64,000 nt of DNA from Spiroplasma culicicola AES-1 (GCF_000565175.1 NZ_CP006681.1:434001-498000), one strand, 5' to 3'; shown: positions 1-9,541, counted from the stretch's first letter. Made by a program: numbers and translations. Notes: a model not told the origin generated them from the letters alone.

Positions 1-2
1 AC

Positions 3-149
3 ATTACACTTCGTCATAATAAAATGCACTTCTACTTTGAAGGATTACATATTTCAGCTAGAGTTGTTGATAAATTCTTAGCAGTTAACTTCTGAGATAA
101 AGTTAAAACTGAAGCTTTATCATTATTAGGAACAACTGTTTTAAAATAA
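3..149 (+). CDS. C-terminal end of an unidentified protein (cut by window edge)
   Basis: An open frame runs in from the window edge and stops with TAA at 147-149, giving the last 48 residues of a protein that begins outside the window. One TGA is read as Trp (NFWDKV). The tail is mixed charged and hydrophobic, contains HFYFEGLHISARVVDKFL and ends LLGTTVLK. I do not recognise the family. It is followed directly by a palindromic terminator, which supports it as the real end of a gene. Confidence 0.6.
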
Positions 150-157
150 TAATCATA

Positions 158-187
158 AAAAAATCAACCAATTGGTTGATTTTTATT
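158..187. terminator. Bidirectional rho-independent terminator
   Basis: A perfect palindrome with A-rich left and T-rich right flanks (arms AAATCAACCAATT and AATTGGTTGATTT). It lies between two convergent genes and can terminate both. The stop codon of the minus-strand gene lies inside its T-rich flank. Confidence 0.8.
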
Positions 188-605
188 TTGTAATTTTGAC
201 AATATCTTTTGGTTTAATATTTAAATATTTAATAGAATTAGATGCCAATACATAAACTACAGTACTATTAGCGATGTATTCAGTCATTTTATTGGGTTTA
301 AAACTTGTAAATAATTCAACCACTTGATGGCGACGATCACAAAAAACTAAATCTACATTTTGGCGAAAACCAATTGAATTAAAACCTTTAGCATTAATAA
401 AGCGAAAACCAATATCATGATTTAAGTTTTCTTTAAATGCTAAAGAACCAAATTTGGCATTAATTGTTTTGATATTTCGAATATTGACATTAACAATGCT
501 ATCATTAATGATCAAATTATAAATTTGGTTATCATCTTTTTTAGTCTTAGTTTTTGATGACTTTACAAATTTAAATGTCTCTTTTGTTAATTTAATTAAA
601 CCCAT
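183..605 (-). CDS. DUF192-like small protein
   Basis: 140-residue protein with no signal peptide or membrane segment. The N-terminal 25 residues are Lys/Thr-rich. The C-terminal half resembles the DUF192 family: an aromatic/Gly approach (SIGFRQNVDLVFCD), a short hydrophobic strand (RHQVVELF), a Lys-Pro turn (KPNKMTEY), then the VYVLASNSIKYLNIKPKDIV block, which matches the family's ending (hydrophobic strand, helix, GD-like turn). DUF192 proteins have no firmly established role. The gene stands alone, divergent from the DJ-1 family gene. The family call is from motif memory only and is moderate. Confidence 0.55.
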   Translation of the reverse strand: MGLIKLTKETFKFVKSSKTKTKKDDNQIYNLIINDSIVNVNIRNIKTINAKFGSLAFKENLNHDIGFRFINAKGFNSIGFRQNVDLVFCDRRHQVVELFTSFKPNKMTEYIANSTVVYVLASNSIKYLNIKPKDIVKITK

Positions 606-642
606 ATTTTTTCACCTATGTAAATTATAAACTTTTTTTCTA

Positions 643-672
643 TATAATTAATAAAAGAAAGAGGTAAAAAAT
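643..672 (+). promoter_or_regulatory. -10 element and RBS of the DJ-1 family gene
   Basis: TATAAT at 643-648 is followed by a purine-rich ribosome binding site (AAAGAAAGAGG) just before the ATG at 673. No convincing -35 is seen, which is common in Mollicutes. Confidence 0.55.
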
Positions 673-1248
673 ATGGCAAAAGTAGCGATTTTTCTAGCAA
701 CAGGTTTTGAAGAAACAGAAATGATTTCAACTGTTGATGTCTTAAGAAGAGCTGAATCTTTATTTAAAGGCTCATTTGAACAAGTAGATATGGTATCAAT
801 TACAGATAAAACAGAAGTGACAGGAAGTCACAATATTACAATTAAAGCTGACAAAACTATGCAAACAATTAATTTTGATGAATATGATTGTTTAGTATTA
901 CCTGGAGGCCAACCTGGAGTTGATAACTTGATGCAATGTGAAGTATTAATGAATGCAATTGAAAAACATGCACAAGCAAATAAAACTTTAGCAGCAATAT
1001 GTGCTGCACCTCAAATTTTGGGAAAACTTGGTTTATTAGATAAAGTTGAAGTGACATTCTATCCTGGATGTGATTCATATTTAGATAATGCAGTTAAAAA
1101 ACCACAAATGAGTGCAATTGCTGATGGAAACATTATTACTGGAAGTTCAATTGGGGGCGCTTTACAATTTGCTTTACAAATTGTTGACCATTTTACTTCA
1201 ACAGAACAAATGTTAGCATTACACGAAACTTTAGTTTTCAATTATTAA
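673..1248 (+). CDS. DJ-1/PfpI family protein (YajL/ThiJ-like)
   Basis: 191 residues, the usual size for the single-domain DJ-1 family. The N-terminal strand and turn MAKVAIFLATGFEETE contain the conserved acidic residues near position 16. The nucleophile-elbow cysteine is C110 in AAICAAP, and the YDCLVLPGGQPG segment is typical. Family members act as protein deglycases, chaperones or redox-sensing proteins, and which applies here cannot be told from sequence. Soluble, cytoplasmic. It has its own promoter and ends in a strong terminator, so it is probably monocistronic. The family call is secure; the precise activity is not. Confidence 0.9.
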   Translation: MAKVAIFLATGFEETEMISTVDVLRRAESLFKGSFEQVDMVSITDKTEVTGSHNITIKADKTMQTINFDEYDCLVLPGGQPGVDNLMQCEVLMNAIEKHAQANKTLAAICAAPQILGKLGLLDKVEVTFYPGCDSYLDNAVKKPQMSAIADGNIITGSSIGGALQFALQIVDHFTSTEQMLALHETLVFNY

Positions 1249-1278
1249 AAAATTACCATTTTAAATGGTAATTTTTTT
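1248..1278 (+). terminator. Rho-independent terminator of the DJ-1 family gene
   Basis: Stem AAATTACCATTT / AAATGGTAATTT followed by a run of T, immediately after the TAA stop. Confidence 0.85.
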
Positions 1279-1292
1279 ATCCTTTTTTAATT

Positions 1293-1307
1293 TATAATAA
1301 AAATATG
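1293..1307 (+). promoter_or_regulatory. -10 box abutting the pncA start (possible leaderless mRNA)
   Basis: TATAAT at 1293-1298 lies only 6 bases before the ATG at 1305, and no Shine-Dalgarno sequence is present in the 25 bases upstream. A transcript from this -10 would start at or within a base or two of the ATG, so translation would be leaderless. The -35 region is only T-rich. Confidence 0.45.
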
Positions 1308-1775
1308 AAAGCTTTAATTGTAGTAGATTATCAATATGATTTTGCAGATCCAAATGGTAGTCTATATTGACCTGAAGGTGAAACATTAAAGGAAGGAATT
1401 GAACAAAAAATTAAGTTTTATAAAGACAATAATTGATTGGTTGTCTTTACAATGGATTGACATCCAGAAAATCATTGTTCTTTTGAAATTTGACCCCCAC
1501 ATTGTATTCAAAATACAAAGGGTGCTGAAATTTTAGTTGATACATCAGTAGCAGACTTTATTGTTAAAAAAGCTGTCAATATTGATGAAGATAGTTATTC
1601 AGGATTTAATTTCCAAGTAAAAGGAGTTGCTCCTTTAGAAGAGTGACTTAAAGAACAAAAAGTTGAAGAAGTTGAAATTTGTGGACTGGTAAAACAATAT
1701 TGTGTTGATGCCACTTATCAAGATGCTTTAAAACATGGTTTTAAAGCAAGCATTATTGAAGAATTAGTAAAATAG
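1305..1775 (+). CDS. pncA: Nicotinamidase (isochorismatase family)
   Basis: 156 residues. Hydrolyses nicotinamide to nicotinate and ammonia in NAD salvage (family knowledge). Catalytic residues are visible: D8 (VVDYQYDF), Lys88/89 (FIVKKAVN) and Cys133 (KQYCVDATYQDAL), the Asp-Lys-Cys triad. The metal-binding D51-x-H53 (MDWHPENHCSF) and H66 (PPHC) are present. Several TGA codons are Trp, so the gene is broken up under the standard code. It is shorter than most PncA proteins (about 180-210 residues) because it stops early; a matching tail is found out of frame just downstream (1792-1848). Loss of the last helix need not abolish catalysis. Confidence 0.85.
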
Positions 1776-1791
1776 AAGATTTGACTTTTAT

Positions 1792-1848
1792 GGACTTGTA
1801 AAAGCATTCAATAACTTAAATGGTAATTGAGATAAAGATATTTATTAA
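1792..1848 (+). pseudogene. Out-of-frame coding-like tail after pncA
   Basis: Eighteen codons ending in TAA encode GLVKAFNNLNGNWDKDIY in a different frame from pncA. The end of pncA (EELVK) and the start of this tail (GLVKAF) share LVK, as if a short insertion or duplication displaced the original C-terminus. There is no start codon or RBS. This is inference from 18 residues only. Confidence 0.3.
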
Positions 1849-1888
1849 ATTTATAATTCAAAAAGATAGTAATTTTGTAAAATAGGTT

Positions 1889-2006
1889 TATAATAAAAAT
1901 GTCAAGTTTCGAAAATGAAAAGAAGGCGTAAGTCTTCTTTTCTATTTGTAAACTCAAGAATAAAGATTTTATTCAAAACAAAATTAAATAGGAGGAATTT
2001 GCTATC
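1889..2006 (+). promoter_or_regulatory. Promoter and structured leader of the nusA operon
   Basis: TATAAT at 1889-1894 predicts a start near 1901 and a leader of about 105 nt. The leader begins with a perfect 9-bp hairpin (arms 1917-1925 and 1934-1942, loop GCGTAAGT) followed by a U-rich stretch, so it could act as an attenuator. In Bacillus subtilis NusA autoregulates its operon by termination in the leader; applying that here is inference. The strong RBS AGGAGG precedes the ATG at 2007. Confidence 0.55.
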
Positions 2007-3356
2007 ATGATTGATGGTGCTAAATTATTAGATGCAATTTATGACATTGCAGAAGAGAAAAAAATTGAAAAAGAAATAGTTTTTGAAGGAATTAGAGAAG
2101 GTTTTCAAAAAGCATATGAAAAATTCTTTGACCCTGAAGCTATTGTTAAAGTTGATATTGATGAACAAACAGGTCAAATTAAAGTATTTAAAGAATTAAC
2201 TGTTGTTCAAAAAATTGAAGATGAATGACTAGAAATTGGTTTAAATGATGCTAAAGCAGCTTATGGAGAAGACGTTACAATTGGAGATACTGTTTATGAA
2301 CCAGTTCCATTTGACGTTGATTTTAGTAAATTAGCTGTTATGCAAGTTGGGCAAATCATTAAACAAAAAATTCGTGAAGGTGAAAAAAATAAATTATATG
2401 AAGAATTTTTATCAAAAAATCACGAAATTGTTGGGGGAACTGTAAAAGATATTACAGAAACTAACTACTTAATTGATGTTGATGGTTCAATAATTCCAAT
2501 TTGAAATAAAAAAATGATTCCAGGAGAAGATTTTGATGAAGGAGATCGTATTTGTTTCTATGTTGAAGAAGTTTCAAAAGACAACAAACACTCACAAATT
2601 CAAGCTTCAAGAATTCACCCAGAATTCTTAGCAAGATTAATGGAAACTCAAGTTCCCGAAATTGCAGAAGGAATTATTGAAGTTAAATCAGTTTCAAGAG
2701 ATCCAGGAAAACGTTCAAAAATTGCTGTTTATTCACATGAAGAAGGAATTGATCCAATTGGAAGTTGTGTTGGTGCAGCTGGTTCAAGAATCAAAGAAGT
2801 ATCAAAAGAATTAAATGGTGAAAAAGTTGATATTGTTTTATGAGATGAAGATAGAAAAACATTTGTAATGAATTCTTTAGCTCCTGTAAAAGTTATTAGT
2901 ATTGATTTAGATGAAGAAGCAAATGAATGTTTTGTTGTTGTTCCAAATGAACAATTGTCATTGGCAATTGGTAAAAAAGGAATGGCTGCAAGATTAGTTG
3001 CTAACCTTGTAAACATGAAAATCAATATCTTGTCACTTGAAAATGCACAAGCTAAAGAAATGGAAATCTTGTGAAATGGAAACATTACTCAAGAAGAATT
3101 ATCAAATCCTGATTTCTTAAACAATGTTAACAAAAGACGTGAAAAAACAAGAAATAATTCAAAACCGTTAAATAACTTTAACAATGACAACTATTCAAAT
3201 GAATCTTCATACCAAGAAATTGATTCAAATATTTTTGTTGAAGATAATTCAATTGATGAAATAGAATCATATTCTGCTGCATTTGAAAATTTAGCAGTTG
3301 AAAATGAAGATGAAACTATTGATATGGATGAATATGATTCATATTACAAAGACTAG
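2007..3356 (+). CDS. nusA: Transcription termination/antitermination factor NusA
   Basis: 449 residues. Binds RNA polymerase and nascent RNA, modulating pausing, termination and antitermination. The N-terminal domain (about 1-120, starting MIDGAKLLDAIYDIAEE) contacts RNAP. An S1 domain follows (about 130-200, GTVKDITETNYLIDVDG), then two KH domains with DPIGSCVGAAGSRI and LAIGKKGMAARLVANL. The C-terminus is an acidic low-complexity tail (residues about 385-449) without the acidic repeats of proteobacterial NusA. First gene of nusA-rnpM-ylxQ-infB-rbfA. The rimP gene that usually precedes it is absent from this position. The start is set by the AGGAGG RBS. Confidence 0.97.
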
Positions 3357-3372
3357 TAAGGAAGTGATTTAA

Positions 3373-3645
3373 ATGGAAGATAAACATGTTGTTCTTAGAA
3401 AAGATGTATCATCAAATAAGATGTATCCAAAATTAGAATTAATTCGTATTGTTAAAAATAAAGAGGGACAGATTTTTATTGACCAAACTAGAAAAGCAAA
3501 TGGGCGAGGAGTTTATTTACGCCCAACGCTTGAATCACTTGCAAAAATTAAAAAAACTAAAGCTCTTGAACGAGGTTTAAAAACTAAAGTAGATGAAAGT
3601 ATTTTTGCTCAAATAGAAGATGAAATCAAAAATAACTGAGATTAA
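3373..3645 (+). CDS. rnpM: RNase P modulator RnpM (YlxR)
   Basis: 90 residues. YlxR-family RNA-binding protein, shown in Bacillus to bind and modulate the RNase P RNA and renamed RnpM (literature knowledge). The diagnostic core ELIRIVKNKEGQIFID, then KANGRGVYL, is intact. The usual N-terminal Cys-x-x-Cys-like segment is replaced by LRKDVSSNKM. The final codons read through a TGA as Trp (NNWD). RBS AAGGAAGTGATTTAAATG. The stop overlaps the next start as TAATG, so translation is coupled to ylxQ. Confidence 0.92.
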
Positions 3646-3971
3646 TGCAAGATTTATTAAATGTATTAGGACTTGCTTCATCTGCAAACAAACTTATTTC
3701 AGGAGAAACCTTATTTAAAAAGATTATTAAGAATAAAATTAAATTGGTATTAACAGTCAAAGATATGGGTGCTAGCCAATTGAAAAAAATCAATGATAAA
3801 TGTGCTTTTTATCAAGTTCCAATTTACAATGGTTTAATTGATACTATTCAATTAAACCAAGCAATTGGAAAAAACAATGTCAAAGCGATTGGCATTGAAG
3901 ATATTAACTTTGTAAAGTTAATATTAAAAAATATAAGCAAAGGAGATGTAAATTATGGCCAAACAAACTAA
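3645..3971 (+). CDS. ylxQ: L7Ae/L30e-family RNA-binding protein YlxQ
   Basis: 108 residues. A kink-turn RNA-binding fold of the L7Ae/L30e family. Visible features are the N-terminal helix with GLASSANKLISGE, the strand KLVLTVKDMGASQLKKI and the helix CAFYQVPIYNG, in the order found in YlxQ. Its position between rnpM and infB is the conserved one. It starts by a one-base overlap with rnpM and overlaps infB by 17 bases, so all three are translated in a coupled way. Its exact RNA target is not established. Confidence 0.9.
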   Translation: MQDLLNVLGLASSANKLISGETLFKKIIKNKIKLVLTVKDMGASQLKKINDKCAFYQVPIYNGLIDTIQLNQAIGKNNVKAIGIEDINFVKLILKNISKGDVNYGQTN

Positions 3972-5826
3972 TGCAAAACCAAATAATAATGCAAAGCAAC
4001 AAGCCAAAAACAAATCCAAAGCTCACACTGCTAACCTTAAAAGTAAACTTAAAGAAACAAAACAAACTGGTTTAATTGATGGAGTATTTGTCTATACAGA
4101 ACCATTATCAATTGCAGAATTTGCTGCAAAAATTAATAAGGGACCAGCTGAAATTGTAAAGTGATTCTTTACAAATGGAAGTATGGTTACTCAAAATCAG
4201 TTGTTAACAGAAGAGCAAATGGGAGAGTTATGTCTAGAATTTGGATATGACTTTAAAAAAGAGACTGCTGTTACCAAGGAAAATATTTTTGAAACATTTG
4301 ATGAAAATGATGATCCAAAAGATTTAAAATTAAAACCTCCAGTTGTCACTATCATGGGACACGTTGACCATGGAAAAACTACTTTATTAGATTCAATTAG
4401 AAATGCAAATGTAACTGATGGAGAATTTGGGGGAATCACTCAACATATTGGAGCCTACCAAGTAAATCTAAAAGACAATAAAATTACTTTTATTGATACT
4501 CCAGGTCACGAAGCTTTTACAGAAATGAGAGCTCGTGGTAGTGAAGTAACTGACATTGTAATTTTAGTAGTTGCCGCAGATGATGGAGTTATGCCCCAAA
4601 CTGAAGAGGCAATCGATCACGCCAAAGCTGCAAATGTACCAATTGTAGTTTTTGTCAATAAAATTGACAAACCTGATGCAGATCCAAGTAAAGTTAAAAT
4701 GGAATTAATGAACTATGGAATTGTTGCAGAAGAATATGGAGGCGATGTGCCTTTTATTGAAGGAAGTGCCAAGAATAAAGTTGGACTAGATACTTTACTT
4801 GAAACATTGCTATTTATAGCAGAAGTAAAAGATTTAAAAGCAAATCCAAATAAATTTGCTCGTGGAACAATTTTAGAAGCTCACCTTGATAAGGCTCGTG
4901 GACCAATTGCAACAGTTTTAGTGCAAACTGGAACATTAAATATGAGAGATATTTTTGTTGCAGGTGCAACTTTTGGAGCAATCAAAGATATTGAAAATGA
5001 AAATAAAGCAAAATTAAAAACTGTTCTTCCAGGACAACCAGCTCTAGTTGTAGGTTTAAACGAAGTACCAAGAGCTGGAGACAAATTTATGGTTGTAACT
5101 GAAGAAAAGATGGCAAGAGAAATTGCTGAAGCACAAGGGGTTAAACAAGCGCAAGAAGCTCGTCAAAAAAACCAAAGTTTTACATTAGATTCAATTAAAA
5201 ATCAAATTGAAGCTGGTGAATTAAAATCAATTAACATTATTTTAAAAGCAGATACTCAAGGAACAGTTGAGGCTGTAAGAAATTCAATGCTAAAAATTAG
5301 TATTGAAGGGGTTAAAATCAATGTTATTCGTGCAACAGTTGGTGCCATTTCAGTAAGTGATGTAACTTTAGCACTTGCTTCAAATGCTTTAATTTATGGA
5401 TTTAATGTTAGACCAAATGCTCAAGTTAGACAAAAAGCAGAAGAAGATGGTGTTGATATTCGTTTACACAACATTATCTACAAATTAATTGAAGAAATTG
5501 CAGAAGCTGCAACTGGAATGTTAGACCCAGTTTATGAAGAAAAATCTTTAGGTGAAGCTGAAGTGAGACAGTTATTTAAACACTCACAAGTTGGAACAAT
5601 TGCTGGATGTAGAGTCGTGGCAGGAAGCATTCCAAGAGGATCAAAAGTACATATTTTAAGAAACGGAATTGTAATTTATACAGGAGAAATGTCTTCTTTA
5701 AAGAACAAGAAGGATGATATTAAAGAGGCTCGTGAAGGTCAAGAATGTGGAATTACAATTAAGAACTTTAACGATTTAAAAGAAAATGATATAATAGAGG
5801 CATACAAAGTAGAAGAGGTGAAATAA
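3955..5826 (+). CDS. infB: Translation initiation factor IF-2
   Basis: 623 residues, short for IF-2 because the N-terminal extension is only about 70 residues of Lys/Asn/Gln-rich sequence, as in other Mollicutes. The GTPase that brings fMet-tRNA to the 30S subunit. The G domain starts near residue 130 with G1 GHVDHGKT at 135-142, switch [21 protein letters not shown] for guanine recognition, and GSAK as G5. Domains II-IV follow, including the C-terminal fMet-tRNA domain ([20 protein letters not shown]). One TGA is Trp at residue 70. Preceded by AAGGAGATG inside ylxQ. Confidence 0.97.
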
Positions 5827-5827
5827 T

Positions 5828-6172
5828 ATGGCAAACGACATTAAATTAGAAAGAGCTCAATCTACAATTTTAAGAGAATTGAACCTAATTTTACAAAGAG
5901 AATTTCCAGATAGTGAATTTGTAAATTCAATTTCAGTACATGAAGTTAGGTTAACAAACGATATGAGTCAAGCAAAAGTTTACTATTCTTCAATGGATAG
6001 TGAAGCAAATCTTGGTGATATCGAAGAAGAACTTAAAGAATATGCAAAAGAAATTAGAATGTTATTAGCAAGTAGAGTGGAAATGAGAAGTGTTCCTGAA
6101 TTAAAATTCGAATATGATAAATCACTTGAAAATGCCAATAAAATTGAAGAAATCTTAAAAGAAATTAAATAA
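5828..6172 (+). CDS. rbfA: Ribosome-binding factor A
   Basis: 114 residues, full length. Assists maturation of the 16S rRNA 5' end in the 30S subunit. The type II KH-like fold is recognisable: RAQSTILRELNLILQREF helix, VSIHEVRL-type strand (SVHEVRLTNDMSQAKVYYS), and the C-terminal helix with VPELKFEYDKSLENANKIEEIL, the conserved family ending. It starts two bases after the infB stop, with GAAGAGGTG as RBS, and the operon ends after it in a terminator. Confidence 0.95.
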   Translation: MANDIKLERAQSTILRELNLILQREFPDSEFVNSISVHEVRLTNDMSQAKVYYSSMDSEANLGDIEEELKEYAKEIRMLLASRVEMRSVPELKFEYDKSLENANKIEEILKEIK

Positions 6173-6174
6173 AT

Positions 6175-6222
6175 AAAAAATCTTGTAAGTTAGTTTTTAA
6201 ATTAATTTACAAGATTTTTTTT
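6175..6222 (+). terminator. Terminator of the nusA-rbfA operon
   Basis: Stem AAAAATCTTGTAA / TTACAAGATTTTT with a loop of about 18 bases and a long T run, right after the rbfA stop. Confidence 0.85.
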
Positions 6223-6276
6223 CTTTTTTTGTTAGAATTAAACAATAGTTTATTAAACTGTAAGAAAGGAATAACA

Positions 6277-7524
6277 ATGAAAAAAATAACATTACAAATA
6301 GTCTTTATTTCAATAATTACTTTTTTATATTATTTTTATAATGCATGAATTAATAGTTTGGATGGCAATGAAAGTTTAGCATTTCAAATTTTTGATCCAT
6401 TTAAATTAATAATTTTGGGAACATTATTTACAATTGTTTATGGAACAATTAAATCAATGTTCTTTAAAAAAATTATTAATATAAATTCGTATAAAAAAGA
6501 TTTAAGAAATAATCTTTTATTTGAGTTTGAAATTACACTAAATTATTTAGAAAAATTACAAAAATCATTAAAAGATCAAAATATAAATGATTTAAAAGCT
6601 CTTTTAAAAGAATTTAAAACAATTAAATATTGTCCAGTTTATTTAAATAGTTTAATTGATGAGCTTTCTTCAAATATTTTAATGGAAAAAGACTTTTCAT
6701 ATTTATTAGGAACAACTCAATTAATTACAAAATATATTCAAGATAATTTTGAATTAGAAAAGCAAAGAATCATTAGTACCAAACAAAAAGTTTTATTTGA
6801 AAATAAAATGACAGATAATTATTATTCATTATCAAGTTGACAATCAATTGGCTATTTTCTATCAATTGATGAACAAAAAGATATTAATAATAAATGAAAA
6901 ATCTCAAGTCTTTATATCTTAAGATTTTCAAGTTCACTATTTTTAGCTTTCAGTATTTCATTTGCAGTCTTTGCAATTATTGGTTTAATGAGTCTGCTTG
7001 GAGTACAAATTGTTATTGGAAAAATGTTTTTTATAGCATTTACTTTATCTGTTTATTTGATGAGTATCATTTTATTTGTAGTAAACATTTTAGCAAATGC
7101 CAAAAAGAATGATTTAGTAATATTTTGAAAACATATGAGCGTATTTTTTGTTTTTATTACACTAATCTTTTTAAATATCATTTTAAACTTAGTATTTTTC
7201 CCAGAAATTAGTAACGATCAAAGCGTTTGATATAAACAACAACTTGTTCAATTATTATTTTCAATTTTATATATTATTCTTTCATCAATGTTACTTTTAT
7301 ATATATTTGATGGTTTTATTCAAATTGTTAAAACCAAAAAATTTAATTGATTAATTTTGATAGAAGCATTTATATTACCATTAATTATTTTTACAACATC
7401 TTTAGTTTTAAATATCTTGTGAATTAAAAATGGTGAAGATGATAAATTGTATATTGTCAATTTCTGTTTATTATTTATCTTTTGATCTTCAACAGTTTTA
7501 TTGTCAAAATTTACTAGAAAATAA
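6277..7524 (+). CDS. Multi-pass membrane protein of unknown function
   Basis: 415 residues. Two N-terminal hydrophobic segments (about 5-25 and 40-65) are followed by a soluble, coiled-coil-prone region (about 75-190). A C-terminal block then has about six membrane helices (for example FLAFSISFAVFAIIGLMSLL, and the later ILYIILSSMLLLYIF). Many TGA Trp codons. Start at ATG 6277 with RBS AAGAAAGGA. No catalytic motif is recognised. It stands alone between two terminators. A sensor or transport function would be a guess. Confidence 0.75.
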
Positions 7525-7562
7525 AATAATCAGTGTTTAAATATAAAACAACTTTATATATT

Positions 7563-7593
7563 AAAAAATCTCTTTAAATTAAAGAGATTTTTT
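7563..7593. terminator. Bidirectional terminator
   Basis: Stem AAAAAATCTCTTT / AAAGAGATTTTTT between convergent genes; A- and T-flanked, so usable from both sides. Confidence 0.8.
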
Positions 7594-7664
7594 AAATATT
7601 TAACATGTTTTATATAAAAATTTATTCCTGACACTTTTTATTAAATTTTAAAGCTAAAGTATTT

Positions 7665-7979
7665 TTATTTGTTTTCATTTATAAATTTTTGAACAGAATT
7701 TATAAATTCTTCTCAATTTTTTAAATATTCTTCTAATTGCATTAACCCAATTTTAGTAATTTTATAGTATTTTCTAACAGGACCATTATTTGATTCAGCC
7801 AAATAATATGAAACAAATCCTTTATCTACTAATTTCTTAAAAATAGCATAAGCTGTTGATTCATTAATTGAAATAAATTTATTTAAAATTTTATTTAGCT
7901 CATATGCATAATAATCTTGTTTTCTTAAAAGGTCTAAGATAATCATATCTAAGACACCTTTTTTTAATTGTGTATCCAA
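7665..7979 (-). CDS. PadR-family transcriptional regulator
   Basis: 104 residues. Winged-helix PadR fold: LKKGVLDMIILDLLRKQDYYAYELNK helix pair, then STAYAIFKKLVDKGFVSYYL recognition helix and wing, and VRKYYKITKIGLMQLEEYL, all characteristic. Starts at a TTG codon three bases after the stop of the upstream DUF1700 gene, so it is translationally coupled. PadR proteins repress nearby membrane-protein genes; the PadR + DUF1700 pair is widespread in Firmicutes. Here PadR is the last gene of the operon rather than the first. Confidence 0.9.
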
Positions 7980-7981
7980 AT

Positions 7982-8962
7982 TTAAATTTTAACTTCATTT
8001 GGGTTATAAATTACTGTAAAAATTTGACTTGAAATGTTGAAAATTTCTATATTTAATGGAACATCCACATTTAATCTATATGTTTTTTCATATGATAATG
8101 TAAGAGTATAATTAACAGTAATTGTTTTTTTGAAATTATGTTCTCTCTTAATTTGAATTTTTTCATGAAGTTCTTTATTTTCAACAAATTCAACTTTATA
8201 TCAACTATTAATTCTTAATTCTCAATAATCCAATTCAATGTTTTCTTCATAATTCAATGTAGTAATATCTTGATTAATCATATTTTTTGAGATTGATGCT
8301 CCACCAATAGTTTTATCACCAGCAAAACATCCAATTAGACCACCAATAGTAAATAGTGAAAATATTGATAACATTACAATTGTTAATATATTTTTTAATT
8401 TAACATTTTTATTTTCTTTCTTAACATTCTTATATTCTCTTCCAGCTATTAATTCAATTGAAATTTGAAAAAATGTTTTTTGAAATGCATAAACATATTT
8501 GCTTATATAAATAAATAAAACTGAAAGTAAAGGCACTAATCCAAGTGACAACAGAGATCCACCAATTGCTTGTAAAGGTTCGTAATTGATTCAAAACATA
8601 GTTAAACAAAATAATGAAGCTGGTATTAAAGTAAAACCAATACTAATAAAGGCCAATAAAAAGACAAATACAATTAATTGTGGCAAAATTGTACATAATC
8701 CTAAAAATATTTTTGTACCTGTATATGATTTATATTTTTTCATCTTTTGTTGGTCAATGTCTATTTCTAATTCAGCATAGATGTTTTTTGCAATTACTTC
8801 TGGATTTTCAAAACTGTTAATAATATTGACAATTTCTTCTCCACTTTTATAACGATCATATATTTGTAAACGATAGTTAACCATAAAATCTTCGCGATCA
8901 ACTGGGTTTAAAAATTTAAGCTCTTTTTCTAATTCTTTTAAAAATAAAGTTTCTGCTTTCAT
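7982..8962 (-). CDS. DUF1700-family membrane protein with C-terminal extracytoplasmic region
   Basis: 326 residues. The N-terminal about 85 residues are the DUF1700-type cytoplasmic region (LKELEKELKFLNPVDREDFMVNYRLQIYDRYKSG). Membrane helices follow (TILPQLIVFVFLLAFISIGF, SLLSLGLVPLLSVLFIYI), a Lys-rich cytoplasmic loop, another helix (NILTIVMLSIFSLFTIGGLIG) and a C-terminal beta-rich domain of about 110 residues. The family accompanies PadR regulators, and the partner pair is probably involved in envelope-stress sensing (inference). RBS AAAGGGG. Confidence 0.75.
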
Positions 8963-8965
8963 ATT

Positions 8966-9361
8966 TTATTCCCCTTTAGATGAAGAAACTTCATCTGTTG
9001 TTTCTAGAAAATCAATACTATATTTTCTATCAAAATATATTTCTCTTACAAAAAATATTCAAACGATTAATGTAAATAAACAAATAATTGATCCTATTCC
9101 CGAAAATAGAAGTTTTATATCGTTTGTATTATTTATTTTTCCTTTTAAATCAAATGCTAAAATAAGGCCTAATCAAATACTGCCATATAAAAAATACAGT
9201 GAAAATAATCAAAAAAATACAATTGATTTTGCTGAAATTCCACCAATGCTAACTGAAATTGTTGCTAAAAACATTCCAATTGTTAACAAGGTTTGCAATA
9301 TTAGAAAAGCTATATTAACTCTAATTCTTTGCGCATTAACTTTTTTTAATTTTAATTCCAT
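8966..9361 (-). CDS. Small four-helix membrane protein, first gene of the PadR operon
   Basis: 131 residues with four hydrophobic segments. Starts ATG at 9361 with RBS AGGAGAG and ends SSSKGE four bases before the DUF1700 start. No family recognised. Contains three TGA Trp codons. Co-transcribed with the DUF1700 and PadR genes from the promoter at 9383-9411; likely a target and partner of that module. Confidence 0.7.
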
Positions 9362-9382
9362 TTTTGCTCTCCTATCTCTACT

Positions 9383-9411
9383 ATGATATATTGAGTATTT
9401 GATATAGTCAA
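9383..9411 (-). promoter_or_regulatory. Sigma-70-type promoter of the PadR operon, possible operator
   Basis: On the minus strand TTGACT (9406-9411) is separated by exactly 17 bases from TATCAT (9383-9388). The motif TGATATA occurs twice as a direct repeat 16 bases apart (9384 and 9400, plus strand), overlapping both promoter elements, where a PadR dimer could bind. Operator role is inference. Confidence 0.6.
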
Positions 9412-9502
9412 GTAGTAAATTAAAATTTTTAAGATTTTAGAATTAAATTAAATGAAAGGGCACTTACATATCTGAATTTAAAATAAAAACTGTTTAAAAA
9501 AT

Positions 9503-9541
9503 AAAAAAGCATATTCACTTTTTAGAAAGATATGCTTTTTT
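9503..9541. terminator. Terminator of the ECF S-component gene
   Basis: Stem AAAAAAGCATAT / ATATGCTTTTTT. The TAA of the minus-strand gene lies in its edge. Usable on either strand. Confidence 0.8.

Noticed and set aside
869-1241. Minus-strand open frames opposite the DJ-1 family gene
   Set aside because: Shadow frames with no RBS; the plus-strand gene has full motif support.
2007-3356. Fragmented nusA with apparent internal stops
   Set aside because: All internal stops are TGA, read as Trp in this organism; the gene is intact.
6894-7112. Plus-strand frame of 72 codons inside the membrane protein gene
   Set aside because: It is in another frame of the 6277-7524 gene, has no RBS, and the gene is continuous when TGA is Trp.
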